This document shows positions 29,207-37,981 of a DNA stretch of 64,000 nucleotides, one piece after another. The position numbers were made by a program, and so were the translations under genes. The stretch is from Microbacterium sp. LWO13-1.2 (GTDB taxonomy: Bacteria > Actinomycetota > Actinomycetes > Actinomycetales > Microbacteriaceae), in assembly GCF_038397725.1 (NCBI RefSeq), contig NZ_CP151634.1, positions 3,844,001-3,908,000 of the forward strand, in the 5' to 3' direction. Each line of letters starts with the position of its first letter. Position 1 is the stretch's first letter. Under the pieces are notes generated by a model. That model saw only the letters and a program-made list of their open reading frames with translations, did not search any database and had not been told where the DNA came from.

Positions 29207-30967
29207 TCAGTCGAAGTCCTCGATCCCCTGCAGCCGGACCTGCTCCAGATCGAGGCGCGCCGAGATGCGGCGCACGATGAGGTCATCGACGGTACCCGCC
29301 CGGCGAAGGCCGTGCAGAACCTCTCGTTTGTGCTCGAGCATCGCGAGCTTCAGCCGGGAGTACTCCTCGTGGCGCACGAGCGGCGACCGCTGCATCATGT
29401 CGACATCAGCCGACGTCGCGACCATCTGAAGCGTGCCGGCATCCGGCAGACGCACCGCTCCCCCGACGCCGCCGCTCGGCTCGTCCCCTGATGCGTCATC
29501 GGAAGACGACGCAAGCGGGTCCGGGGCATCCAGCATGTCCTCCATCGCGACCACTTCGGCATCGATCAGCGCGCGTTCCCTGGCCATCGCGCGCGCATTG
29601 GCCAACTCGAGCATCTCGTAACCCTCTCGGCGGATCCGGTCCCGCATCTCCGAGCCGACCTCCTGCTCGGAAGCAAGTCGATCAAGAGCCGCGATGGCCG
29701 CACCGGAGATCGCGCGTTCCGCGAGTTCGTACTCCTCGTCCTCGCCGTGGTCGACCGGGAACCCCGCCCAGCGCACGACGGCCGGGAGCATCGGCCCCTG
29801 CACGAGCAGACTGAGCAGTATTACGCCGGCGGTGACGAAGACGACTTCATCGCGTCCGGCGAGCGCCGAACCGTCGTCTGTCACCAACGGCACGGACAAC
29901 GCGATCGCGAGCGACACCGCACCGCGCATCCCCGCGACCGTGCTGACGATCTGCGCACGGGTGCGCAGGCCTCGAGGGTGGGTCGCGCCGCCCGCGATCC
30001 GCTGGAACGGCACGGAGAGCAGCTGGAAGAGGAAGCGCACCACGAGCAGCGTGACCCAGACGGCCACCGTCGTCAGCACGAGCCATCCGACCGTCTGCGC
30101 GGATGTCTGATGGATGACCCACTGGACCTCGAGACCGATGAGCACGAAGAGCGCCCCGTTGAGCAGGAAGACCCCGAACGGCCAGACCGCCTCGGCCTGG
30201 CGGCGGGAGGCCGCTGTGGTGATCTGCGGCCGGACGAAGGCGACGACGAGGCCCGCGACGACGACGGCGAGCACTCCCGAGGCGTGCACCATCTCGGCGA
30301 GCAGGAACGCGGAGAAGGGCACGAGCAGCAGGGTGACGTTGATCGACATCGTCGAGCGCACCCGCCGCAGGAGCAGCCAGGCGGCTGCCGCGACGATCGC
30401 TCCCGCGGCGATTCCGCCGAGGTAGGACACGATTACGGACATCGTGACCGTGACCGGCGTGATCTGGCCGCCGACGGCGAGCGAGACCGCGATGGCGTAC
30501 AGCACGAGGGCCGTGCCGTCGTTGGTGAGGCTCTCGGCCTTCAGCTTCATGAACCCGCGTCGGGGAAGCAGCCGGCCGAGGGCCGCGACGGCGGTCGCGT
30601 CGGGAGGCGCAACAGCGGCACCGAGGATGAGCGCGATCTCCCACGGCAGGCCGAAGAACGCCGCCACTCCCGCCACGGCGAAGGCCGACGCGACGACGAG
30701 CAGCGTGCTCATCGGAAGGATGTAGCGGAAGTCCCGGCGAATCGAGCGCAACGACGTCGTCAGGCTCTCCCAGAACAGCATCACGGGCAGGAAGAGCAGC
30801 AGCACGGTCTCCGGTGGCAGCTGGATGTCACGGAGCTCGGGCACGAAGCCCAGCAGCAGACCGAACACGACCAGCACCAGGGGAAGAGCCAAGCGCAACC
30901 GCGGCGCCAGCATGGTCCCCACCAGGATCGTGAGCCCGAGGAGGACCGTGATCTCGAGACCTTCCAT
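29207..30967 (-). CDS. CPA1-type Na+/H+ antiporter
   Basis: A 586-residue membrane protein with about 12 helices in the first 410 residues, then a ~175-residue cytoplasmic tail. Family motifs are GAAVAPPDATAVAALG near residue 110 and ESLTNDGTALVLYAIAVS with the ND pair near 145, which mark CPA1/NhaP antiporters. It exchanges Na+ (or K+) for H+ at the cell membrane. The start MEGLEITVL is preferred; ATG codons at 30979/30982 are also possible. The Ser/Asp-rich segment near 495-520 in the tail may be a flexible linker. Confidence 0.88.
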   Translation of the reverse strand: MEGLEITVLLGLTILVGTMLAPRLRLALPLVLVVFGLLLGFVPELRDIQLPPETVLLLFLPVMLFWESLTTSLRSIRRDFRYILPMSTLLVVASAFAVAGVAAFFGLPWEIALILGAAVAPPDATAVAALGRLLPRRGFMKLKAESLTNDGTALVLYAIAVSLAVGGQITPVTVTMSVIVSYLGGIAAGAIVAAAAWLLLRRVRSTMSINVTLLLVPFSAFLLAEMVHASGVLAVVVAGLVVAFVRPQITTAASRRQAEAVWPFGVFLLNGALFVLIGLEVQWVIHQTSAQTVGWLVLTTVAVWVTLLVVRFLFQLLSVPFQRIAGGATHPRGLRTRAQIVSTVAGMRGAVSLAIALSVPLVTDDGSALAGRDEVVFVTAGVILLSLLVQGPMLPAVVRWAGFPVDHGEDEEYELAERAISGAAIAALDRLASEQEVGSEMRDRIRREGYEMLELANARAMARERALIDAEVVAMEDMLDAPDPLASSSDDASGDEPSGGVGGAVRLPDAGTLQMVATSADVDMMQRSPLVRHEEYSRLKLAMLEHKREVLHGLRRAGTVDDLIVRRISARLDLEQVRLQGIEDFD

Positions 30968-31102
30968 ACAACCACCCATCATCTGCCGCGCGCTGACGAC
31001 GACGCACACGTGCTCAGAGCAAAGCGTCCGCTGGTGACAACGTATTCCCGTCGGGTGATCTGCGGAAGGTTCTGACAGACCTCCCCTCAGCCGGGCGGCG
31101 CC

Positions 31103-31495
31103 TCAGCTCTGCGCGCCGTAGTCCGGCAGCTCCTGCAGCGTCCAGGTGTTCCCATCCGGATCGTCGAAGGTGACGAAGCGACCCCAGGCCTGCTCGTCGA
31201 CCCCCTCCGCTTCCACATCGAGACCGCGCAGGTGCGCGAGCGCCTCATCGGCATCCGGGACCACGACCTGGATCGTGTTCTGCATTCCCGGTTCGAGACG
31301 GCTCTCCCCCAGACCTGTCCCGAACGCGATGGAGCACGCGGATCCGGGCGGCGTCATCTGCACGAACCGCAGCCCCTCCATCGGCGTCTGATCATGATCG
31401 GCATTGAAGCCGATCTTCATGTAGAAGTCCTTCGCCCGGTCGATATCCGACACCGGCACGAAGATGAGCTCGATCTTCCAGTCCACAGCACACAC
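31103..31495 (-). CDS. VOC (glyoxalase/bleomycin-resistance fold) protein
   Basis: A 130-residue single VOC module: KIELIFVPVSDIDRAKDFYMKIGFNADHDQTP at the start and TFDDPDGNTWTLQELP at the end, with paired beta-alpha-beta-beta-beta units. Such proteins bind metals or small ligands as dimers. It stands alone between the antiporter and the two-component genes. The substrate cannot be read from the sequence. Confidence 0.8.
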   Translation of the reverse strand: MCAVDWKIELIFVPVSDIDRAKDFYMKIGFNADHDQTPMEGLRFVQMTPPGSACSIAFGTGLGESRLEPGMQNTIQVVVPDADEALAHLRGLDVEAEGVDEQAWGRFVTFDDPDGNTWTLQELPDYGAQS

Positions 31496-31586
31496 CCTCC
31501 TGGCGGGCGCGGTCGCCCGTCCGCGTCCAAACTACGACGCCGCACCGACACTGCGCCAGGGGTGCGTGCGGCGCGATCGACGACCC

Positions 31587-32216
31587 TCAGATCCACCCCT
31601 TGTCCAACGCGATCCGTACCGCCTGCGCCCGGTTCTCGGCCCCCGTCTTGCCGATCGTCGCCGAGAGGTGGTTGCGCACCGTCCCCGCCGACAGGAACAC
31701 CTCGGCGGCGATCATCGCTGCGGACCGCCCGTCCGCCGCCAGCCGCAGGATCTGCTGCTCCCGGTCGCTGAGCGGATTCGCGCCCTCGAAGAGGCTCTCC
31801 GCCGCAAGTGCAGGATCCAGCACCCGCAATCCGGCGTGCACACGGCGCACCGCCTCGGCCAGCTCCTCCGCAGGGGTGTCCTTGACGATGAACCCGCTGG
31901 CTCCCGCATCCAGCGCCGACCGCAGGTAGCCGGGCCGCGCAAAGGTCGTGACGATCAGCACGCGCGTGCCCGGGTTCGCCTGCCGAATGCGTCGCGTCGC
32001 CTCGACGCCGTCCATGCCGGGCATCTGAATGTCCATCAGGCACACATCGGGCCCGAGCTCGCCCACGAGCCGCACCGCTTCCGCGCCGTCCGCTGCCGTG
32101 CCGCACACCTCGAGGTCTCCCTCGAGCTCCAGGAGAGCGGCCATCGCACCGCGCACGAGCGCCTGGTCATCCGCGATCACCAAGCGGATACCGCGCGTCT
32201 CCTCCGAATCGGTCAC
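31587..32216 (-). CDS. NarL/LuxR-type response regulator
   Basis: A 209-residue response regulator. The receiver domain (about 8-125) has acidic DDQ near residue 16, the phospho-accepting Asp in DVCLMDIQMPGMDG and VKDTPAEEL with the conserved Lys. The C-terminal LuxR HTH is LSDREQQILRLAADGRSAAMIAAEVFLSAGTVRNHL. The GTG start overlaps the kinase stop (GTGA). With the kinase and ABC exporter it forms a DesK/DesR-like operon; it probably controls the exporter, perhaps through the palindrome at 35210-35225. Confidence 0.9.
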   Translation of the reverse strand: MTDSEETRGIRLVIADDQALVRGAMAALLELEGDLEVCGTAADGAEAVRLVGELGPDVCLMDIQMPGMDGVEATRRIRQANPGTRVLIVTTFARPGYLRSALDAGASGFIVKDTPAEELAEAVRRVHAGLRVLDPALAAESLFEGANPLSDREQQILRLAADGRSAAMIAAEVFLSAGTVRNHLSATIGKTGAENRAQAVRIALDKGWI

Positions 32217-33406
32217 CACGTCACTTCCACTCGCGTTCCGGAATTCTCGGCGGAGCTCCATCGCAGAACCGCGCCCGCCGCCGCTGCACGCTCCCGCATC
32301 CCCCGGATGCCGTTTCCCTCCGGCGCCCTCGACCCGACGCCGTCGTCCTCCACGGCCAGCGAACCGGGAGCGATGAGCACCGTCACGGTTCGGGATCGGG
32401 AGTGTCGGAGCGCGTTCGTCGTCGCTTCTCGCAGAATCCAGCTCGCCGTCAGCGACTGCACGGGCGACAGCGCTCCGGGCGCTCCCTCGACCTGCACGTC
32501 GATCCCTGCGGACTCCAGGGCGTCCCGACTGGCAGCCAGCTGTTCGACGAGCGTGGCGCCGCGCGCCCCGGCCACAGACGCCCGCACCCCGGCGAGCGCC
32601 TCGGCGGTGAGCGCCTCGATGTCGGCGAGTTCCGCCTTCGCCCGCTCCGGATCGGACTCCATGAGGCGCCGCACCAGCTGGGCCTTCAGCCCGACCACGG
32701 TCAGCGAATGCCCGACCAGGTCGTGCACATCGCGGGCGACCGCCTCCCGCCCCTCGCTCGTCGCCAGCTCCAGCCCGAGACGTTCGGCCTGGACCGATCG
32801 GACGATGAGCCAGGTCGACACGGTGTTCACCACGCCGAGCAGGCCGACGATCGCGAGCAGCGAGAGGTAGTCGATGCCTCCTGGAATGAGGAAGACGCAC
32901 AACGCTGTGACGGCGACAGCTCCGACGGTGGTGATCCAGTGCCAGGTGCGCGTCAGACCGTAGGAGGCGAACGACATGATGAACGGCAGGAAGCTCAGAG
33001 CGGAGCCGCCCTCCGCGGGCACCGAGAGCAGTGCGCATACGATCAGCGCCGCGAAAGTGATCCACTGCCGCGCGGACGGCGCCTTTCCGAGGCCGCCGCC
33101 CCCGCGCATCCCGTGCATGAAGCCGACGACGTACAGGACGATGAAGGCCACGAGCATCACCCAGCCGACGATGATCCACCCGACCGGGGCCGTCGATCGC
33201 AGCAGCGCCAGCACCGGGTAGATCAGGAAGACCAGCCAGATCACCGCCATCAGCCACCCGAACCGCGCCCAGGGATCTTTGGAGGCCGGCGAACGCGCTC
33301 CGATGGCGGACCAGGCTGCCGGTGGAGCGCCTGCGGCGGCGAACTGCGCGGCCGCTCGTGATGGACCGGCGGATGCCGCTCCATCACGCGGGGGTGGTCG
33401 CATCAT
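32213..33406 (-). CDS. Sensor histidine kinase (HisKA_3 type)
   Basis: A 397-residue kinase. The N-terminal ~45 residues are Ala/Pro-rich; six membrane helices follow (about 48-70, 77-98, 116-130, 137-150, 160-175 and 178-202). The dimerisation/phospho-acceptor box is VARDVHDLVGHSLTVV with His228; the ATPase domain shows LREATTNALRHSRS and VEDDGVGS. It likely senses the membrane state, as DesK relatives do, and phosphorylates the adjacent response regulator. It starts 9 nt after the ABC permease stop. Confidence 0.9.
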   Translation of the reverse strand: MMRPPPRDGAASAGPSRAAAQFAAAGAPPAAWSAIGARSPASKDPWARFGWLMAVIWLVFLIYPVLALLRSTAPVGWIIVGWVMLVAFIVLYVVGFMHGMRGGGGLGKAPSARQWITFAALIVCALLSVPAEGGSALSFLPFIMSFASYGLTRTWHWITTVGAVAVTALCVFLIPGGIDYLSLLAIVGLLGVVNTVSTWLIVRSVQAERLGLELATSEGREAVARDVHDLVGHSLTVVGLKAQLVRRLMESDPERAKAELADIEALTAEALAGVRASVAGARGATLVEQLAASRDALESAGIDVQVEGAPGALSPVQSLTASWILREATTNALRHSRSRTVTVLIAPGSLAVEDDGVGSRAPEGNGIRGMRERAAAAGAVLRWSSAENSGTRVEVTW

Positions 33407-33415
33407 CGTTCCAAC

Positions 33416-34171
33416 CTACTGGCGAGTCCGTGCGCGCTTCATGCCTGCCGCCACCAGCGCCGCGAACACGGCGAGCCAGACGACGACGTTCAGGATCAGC
33501 ATCCAGATCGGGTCGCTCTGCCCGGTGGTGAGCGTGCCCTCGGTGAGCGGCCACCGGCTCAGCGCGACGAAGCCGTACAGCGGGGTGAACCGGGCGATGT
33601 CGAGCATGACTCCGTCGAGAGGCATGAACACGTTCCCGAAGAAGGCGAAGAACGTCATCGAGATGGACGCGAGGGCTGCAGCGGAATCGGAGGTGAAGAA
33701 CAGCCCGACACCGAGCCCGAACAGACCATAGATCAGGCCGAGGCCGAGGATGATCCCGGCCGTCGCCGCCCATCGCCACATGTCGTCGACGTGTGCCCCT
33801 GTCAGCGCTCCCGCGGTGAACACCGCCACGAGTGCCAGCACCGCGAAGCTGACGGCCGTGAGCAGCTTCGTGACCGCATACCCGACGGTCGTCAGCGGTG
33901 TCATCGCCAGCTGGCGTCCCCAGCCCTGCTTCGCCTCTGTCGCCGCGAGCGAGGTCAGCGAACTCATGGCGACCGCCGTTCCGTACGCCGCCATCGAGGT
34001 CATCACGTAGAAAGAGACGTTCCCGTTGCCGGCCGAGAGAGTGCCGTATCCCATGCCGGCGCCGAACAGCAGGTACATCGCCACGGGCATGCCGAGGGTG
34101 AAGGCGAGGGTGTAGGGGTTGCGCAGCTGTCTGACGCCCTCGATACGCAGCATCGTCGATGAGATCAACAT
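33416..34171 (-). CDS. ABC-2 type transporter permease
   Basis: A 251-residue membrane protein with six likely helices (about 20-40, 50-75, 95-120, 130-155, 165-185 and 220-243) and the ABC-2 pattern. It starts MLISSTMLRIEGVRQLRNPYTLAFTLGMPVAMYLLFG. It follows the ATPase gene by 3 nt. Together they form an exporter; lipids, drugs or peptides are the usual cargo of this class with DesKR-type systems. Confidence 0.88.
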   Translation of the reverse strand: MLISSTMLRIEGVRQLRNPYTLAFTLGMPVAMYLLFGAGMGYGTLSAGNGNVSFYVMTSMAAYGTAVAMSSLTSLAATEAKQGWGRQLAMTPLTTVGYAVTKLLTAVSFAVLALVAVFTAGALTGAHVDDMWRWAATAGIILGLGLIYGLFGLGVGLFFTSDSAAALASISMTFFAFFGNVFMPLDGVMLDIARFTPLYGFVALSRWPLTEGTLTTGQSDPIWMLILNVVVWLAVFAALVAAGMKRARTRQ

Positions 34172-34174
34172 GGG

Positions 34175-35152
34175 TCAGTCCTCCGTGAGTGCCGTGAAGG
34201 CGGTTTCGAGTGTCGGAGCGGCGATCTCCAGATCGTGCGCGCCGGCGGCGAGCAGCGTGCGGGCGATGGCGTCGGAGTCGGATGCCCGCAGGCTGAGTCG
34301 ATCCGCATCCAGCCGGACGTCGACGACTCCGGACGTCGCCCGCAGCGAGGCGACGAGATCCGCCGAGCCGCCGACCGCGACCGTTGCCGAGATCGTGCGC
34401 TCGCCCAGACCGACGCGCAGCCGCGCGGTCGGAGCATCGGCCACGATCGAGCCACGATGCATCACCACCGTGCGACGGGCGAACTGCTCCGCCTCTTCGA
34501 GGTAGTGGGTCGCGAAGATGATCGTGCGGCCGGCATCCGCATCCGCTCGCATCACGTCCCAGAAGTGGCGTCGCGCCGTGACATCCATGCCCGCCGTCGG
34601 CTCGTCGAGCACGAGGATGTCGGGATCGGAGACCATCGCGAGCGCGAACTTCACACGCTGCTGCTCGCCTCCTGAGCACTTCGACACGCGGCGCCGAGCG
34701 AGATGCACGAGATCGGCCCGTGCCATGACCGTGGCGCCCCTCGCCAGGGCCGCGGCGCCGTAGAGAGAAGCGATGAGTCGAACCGTCTCCTGCACCGTCA
34801 GATCCGACAGCAGGCCACCGGTCTGCAGGACGGCGGCGATCGATCCGCCCGCAGTCGCGCGCTCGGGTGTCGAGCCGAGCACGCGAACCGTGCCCTCGCT
34901 CGGCGCGGTGAGGCCGAGGAGCATGTCGAGCGTGGTCGTCTTACCGGCGCCGTTCGGTCCGAGCAGGGCGACGACCTCGCCACGACGCACGGTCAGGTCG
35001 ACGCCGTCGACCGCCTGGACGCGCCGGTCGCCGCTTCCGAAATGACGGCGGACCCCCGTGAGCTCGATGACGATGGGGCTGCCTGTCGACGGATCCGTGG
35101 CCGGCCGCTCGGCGACCTGCGTCGCCGAGCCGTGCGCTGGTGTGGTGTTCAT
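34175..35152 (-). CDS. ABC transporter ATP-binding protein
   Basis: A 325-residue ATPase of the ABC-2/DrrA class. Walker A is LLGPNGAGKTTTLDMLLG (near residue 63), the signature is CSGGEQQRVKFAL, Walker B is ILVLDEPTAGMD, and the H-loop is in ATHYLEEAEQ. A ~85-residue C-terminal extension (ISATVAVGGSADLVASL...) resembles the DUF4162 tail of drug and lipid exporters. It has TGGAGGT before its ATG and leads the operon ATPase-permease-kinase-regulator. Confidence 0.92.
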   Translation of the reverse strand: MNTTPAHGSATQVAERPATDPSTGSPIVIELTGVRRHFGSGDRRVQAVDGVDLTVRRGEVVALLGPNGAGKTTTLDMLLGLTAPSEGTVRVLGSTPERATAGGSIAAVLQTGGLLSDLTVQETVRLIASLYGAAALARGATVMARADLVHLARRRVSKCSGGEQQRVKFALAMVSDPDILVLDEPTAGMDVTARRHFWDVMRADADAGRTIIFATHYLEEAEQFARRTVVMHRGSIVADAPTARLRVGLGERTISATVAVGGSADLVASLRATSGVVDVRLDADRLSLRASDSDAIARTLLAAGAHDLEIAAPTLETAFTALTED

Positions 35153-35209
35153 ACCTCCAGCGTGGTCGCACGCAGACCACGGCGCCGGAGGTCGTTGTCA
35201 CCTTCTCGG

Positions 35210-35225
35210 CATGACACGTGTCATG
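35210..35225. promoter_or_regulatory. Perfect 16-bp palindrome upstream of the ABC exporter operon
   Basis: CATGACACGTGTCATG is fully self-complementary, with centre ACACGTGT. It lies 58 nt before the ABC ATPase start (minus strand) and 4 nt after the monooxygenase stop. A loop-free palindrome is a poor terminator but a good protein-binding site. The response regulator of the operon is the first candidate to bind it. Confidence 0.5.
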
Positions 35226-35229
35226 GGAT

Positions 35230-37089
35230 TCACCCTGCCGGCAGCAGCGCTCCCCCGAGGAACTCCGCGAGCTCGCCCACACCGTCGAGCGGCAGCACGG
35301 CGGCAACGTACTGATCCGGACGCACCACGACCACGACACCGTCGCGTGACAACTCACGCTCGGCGAAGATGTCCGCGCTCGTCCACACCGTGGGACCGGC
35401 TGCATAGACCTTCTCCCAGTCGGTCAGACCGAGCGGTCCGGTCTGCGGCAGGAACAGTTCCGGCGCCGAGGTGATCTCGAACTCGTCATAGCGCTGCTGG
35501 TAGACGGCCTTGACGTCGAAGACGGCGTCGACGTCGGCACCGGCCGGCGTGAAACGCGCCAGCACGGGCGCGGCCCCGGTCGCCCAGGATGCCAAGGACG
35601 AAGCGTCGGTGTCGGCGAATGCGTAGATCCGCCAGCGGCCGTCCGCCTTCGCATGGTGGCCGAGGTGTACGGCGTTGCCGTCGCACACGCGGGTGACCTC
35701 GACCGACTTGAAGCGCTTGCCGAGCGGGAATCCTGCGGCGAGCGCCTGATGCGCCGCATCCGCGACGATCGCCGACGCGCCGTACTGCGTCATGAACCCG
35801 GAAGGGAACTCGGCCGTGGCGAGGTAGTGGGTCGCCAGGTCCTGCGGGTCGGAGATCTCCTCCGGCTTGCGCGCCATCAGCGCCGACCACTCCTTGTCGA
35901 AGTCGATGAGCTGCTGCGCCACCGGCATGCGCTCGGCGGAATACGTCGACAGCAGCGACTCCGGACTGCGCCCGGTGAGCACCGACCCCAGCTTCCAGCC
36001 CAGGTTGAAGCCGTCCTGCATCGAGACGTTCATGCCTTGCCCGGCCTTGGCGCTGTGCGTGTGGCAGGCATCGCCGGTGAGGAAGACACGGGGCGTGCGA
36101 CCGGAGCCGTCGATCACGTCGTCGAACCCGTCGGTGACCCGATGGCCGACCTCGTAGACGCTGTGCCAGGCGACCTGCTTCACATCCAGGGTGTACGGAT
36201 GCAGGATCGCATTGGCCTTGCGGATGATCTCCTCGATCGGCGTCTGCCGCACCTGATGGTTGTCGTCGTCGGCGACCTCGCCGAGGTCGATGTACATCCG
36301 GCTGAGGTAGCCGCCCTCGCGCGGGATGTGCAGGATGTTGCCCGCCTCGGAGTTGATCGCGCACTTGGTGCGCCAGTCCGGGAAGTCGGTGTTGACGACC
36401 ACGTCCATGACGCCCCAGGCGTGCGCCGAGAACGCGCCGACGTGCGTGCGGCCGATCGCGTCGCGCACGCCGCTGCGGGCGCCGTCGCAGCCGGCGACGT
36501 ACTTCGCCCGCACGGTCCGCTCCTCGCCGGTCGAGTACCGCAGACGCACCTCGACGGGGTACTCCCCCTGCTCGTGAACGGTGAGCCCGACGAACTCCAC
36601 GCCGTAGTCCGGGACGATCCGCCCTGGTCCGTGGGCCGCGGCTTCGGCGAAGTAGTCCAGGACGCGCGCCTGGTTCACGATCAGGTGCGGGAACTCGCTG
36701 ATCTTGAGCGCGTAGTCCTCGGTCCGCGACGTACGGATGATGTTCTGCCGATTCGCCGGATCCGGGCCCCAGAAGTTCATCCAGCCGATGTTGTAGGCCT
36801 CGGCGACGATCCGCTCCGCGAACCCGAACGCCTGGAACGTCTCGACGCTGCGGGGCTGGATGCCGTCGGCCTGGCCGAGAACGAGTCGCCCCTCGCGGCG
36901 CTCGACGATCCGGGTCGAGATGTCCGGGTACTGCGACATCTGCGCCGCGAGGAGCATGCCGGCTGGGCCGGAACCGACGATGAGCACGTCGATCTCGTCG
37001 GGGATGTCGGCCGGGCGATCGCTGCCGATGCCCGAGGCGTCCTGTACTCGCGGGTCTCCCGAGACGTAGCCGTGGTGGTGGAACTGCAT
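35230..37089 (-). CDS. FAD-dependent phenolic acid monooxygenase (MobA / phenol hydroxylase class)
   Basis: A 619-residue class-A flavoprotein hydroxylase. The FAD/NADPH motifs are DVLIVGSGPAGMLLAAQMSQYP (near 33-54), CDGARSGVR and FLTGDACHTHSAKAGQGMN; a thioredoxin-like C-terminal domain (about 430-619) is typical of phenol hydroxylase and 3-hydroxybenzoate 4-hydroxylase (MobA). It stands at the head of a homoprotocatechuate meta-cleavage locus and is divergent from the IclR gene. It therefore probably hydroxylates a monohydroxyphenylacetate to 3,4-dihydroxyphenylacetate. By analogy with MobA, 3-hydroxyphenylacetate para to the side chain is a likely substrate. GGAAGGA precedes the ATG. Confidence 0.85.
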   Translation of the reverse strand: MQFHHHGYVSGDPRVQDASGIGSDRPADIPDEIDVLIVGSGPAGMLLAAQMSQYPDISTRIVERREGRLVLGQADGIQPRSVETFQAFGFAERIVAEAYNIGWMNFWGPDPANRQNIIRTSRTEDYALKISEFPHLIVNQARVLDYFAEAAAHGPGRIVPDYGVEFVGLTVHEQGEYPVEVRLRYSTGEERTVRAKYVAGCDGARSGVRDAIGRTHVGAFSAHAWGVMDVVVNTDFPDWRTKCAINSEAGNILHIPREGGYLSRMYIDLGEVADDDNHQVRQTPIEEIIRKANAILHPYTLDVKQVAWHSVYEVGHRVTDGFDDVIDGSGRTPRVFLTGDACHTHSAKAGQGMNVSMQDGFNLGWKLGSVLTGRSPESLLSTYSAERMPVAQQLIDFDKEWSALMARKPEEISDPQDLATHYLATAEFPSGFMTQYGASAIVADAAHQALAAGFPLGKRFKSVEVTRVCDGNAVHLGHHAKADGRWRIYAFADTDASSLASWATGAAPVLARFTPAGADVDAVFDVKAVYQQRYDEFEITSAPELFLPQTGPLGLTDWEKVYAAGPTVWTSADIFAERELSRDGVVVVVRPDQYVAAVLPLDGVGELAEFLGGALLPAG

Positions 37090-37141
37090 CGTCGTCGATT
37101 CCTTCCGACTGCTTTGTCAGGTCTTGCTTCTCAGAATCGAT

Positions 37142-37158
37142 TGTTCTATATTCGAACA
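37142..37158. promoter_or_regulatory. IclR operator copy 1 (TGTTC-N7-GAACA)
   Basis: A 17-bp inverted repeat, TGTTC TATATTC GAACA, between the divergent monooxygenase and iclR genes. The TGTTC/GAACA arms are of the kind bound by IclR regulators of aromatic pathways (PobR, PcaU and CatR types). A second copy lies 20 bp on. Confidence 0.6.
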
Positions 37159-37161
37159 CAC

Positions 37162-37178
37162 CGTTCTACTATTGAACA
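37162..37178. promoter_or_regulatory. IclR operator copy 2 (CGTTC-N7-GAACA)
   Basis: CGTTC TACTATT GAACA repeats copy 1 with one changed outer base and the same 7-bp spacer, two helical turns away. The enclosed TACTAT is a possible -10 box for iclR. Binding of a dimer of dimers here could set expression of both divergent genes. Confidence 0.6.
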
Positions 37179-37221
37179 CATCGTATGCGCGCGCACCTCA
37201 GAGCGCAAGAGAGCACAGGTC

Positions 37222-37926
37222 ATGGCAGAGACTGGATCACCCGCATCGCAGACGCTCAGTCGCGGCATCCGGATCCTCGAGATCCTCGCCGACGCCCGCG
37301 GCCCTCTTGCCATCGACGAGATCGCGGCGCGCCTCGGGGTGCATCGTTCGATCGCGTACCGCCTGCTGCGCACCCTCGAAGATCATCGACTCGTGAGCCG
37401 CGATGCGGCCGGTGCCGTCAGCCTGGGGGCACGGATGGCGGCGCTCGCCGCCGGTGTCGCGCACGACCTCCAGGCCGAGGCGCTGCCCGAGCTCACGGCG
37501 GTCGCCAACGACCTCGGCATGACATGCTTCCTCGCGGTGCTCGACGGCGACGAGTGCATCACACTCGCGAGCGTCGAGCCGCGGCACGCCGTCGCGAGCG
37601 TCGCGCAACGCCCCGGCGCCCGGCATCCGGTCACCGTCGGCGCCCCCGGCAAGGCGATCCTCGCGCAGATCCCCGCATCGGAGTGGGGAACGGATGTCAC
37701 CGCGCAGCTGCGTGCGGAGGTCGAAGCGACGATCCGACGCGGCTACGCCACCAGCCACGACGAAGTGATCCCCACGGTGCAGTCCGTCGCCGTGCCGCTG
37801 GTGCTCCGCGGGCATCGAGCGGCCGCGATCGCCGTCGTCCACGTCGCCACGACCCTCGACGACGCAGAGATCGCCGCACGGCTGCAGCACTCCGCATCCG
37901 TCATCCGCGAGGCGCTCGACGGCTGA
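37222..37926 (+). CDS. IclR-family regulator of the homoprotocatechuate locus
   Basis: A 234-residue regulator: the winged HTH (SRGIRILEILADARGPLAIDEIAARLGVHRSIAYRLLRTLEDHRLV, about 12-57) and the IclR effector domain (about 75-230, with VTVGAPGKAILAQIP). The ATG has only a weak ribosome site; in-frame sequence upstream is antisense to the monooxygenase gene. Its divergence from the monooxygenase and the two TGTTC-N7-GAACA sites make it the likely regulator of the locus, with an aromatic acid as effector. It ends 13 nt before a palindromic repeat. Confidence 0.88.
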   Translation: MAETGSPASQTLSRGIRILEILADARGPLAIDEIAARLGVHRSIAYRLLRTLEDHRLVSRDAAGAVSLGARMAALAAGVAHDLQAEALPELTAVANDLGMTCFLAVLDGDECITLASVEPRHAVASVAQRPGARHPVTVGAPGKAILAQIPASEWGTDVTAQLRAEVEATIRRGYATSHDEVIPTVQSVAVPLVLRGHRAAAIAVVHVATTLDDAEIAARLQHSASVIREALDG

Positions 37927-37939
37927 GCCGTCACAGACT

Positions 37940-37975
37940 CCGGTCGTTGAGCGAGCTCCCTCGCTCAACGACCGG
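37940..37975. repeat. REP-like palindromic repeat between convergent genes
   Basis: A perfect 15-bp inverted repeat, CCGGTCGTTGAGCGA-6 nt-TCGCTCAACGACCGG, lies between the iclR stop (37926) and the permease stop (37982). It is the same family as the element at 50649-50730 and the one inside paaD. As RNA it would form a stable hairpin on both strands and may end both transcripts. Confidence 0.9.
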
Positions 37976-37981
37976 AAGGGC

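Noticed and set aside
29747..31075. 442-residue frame antisense to the antiporter gene
   Set aside because: It is low-complexity (Arg, His, Asp, Glu) and the opposite strand encodes a clear membrane antiporter.
35210..35225. Palindrome as terminator of the monooxygenase gene
   Set aside because: It has no loop and no U-run; protein binding is more likely.
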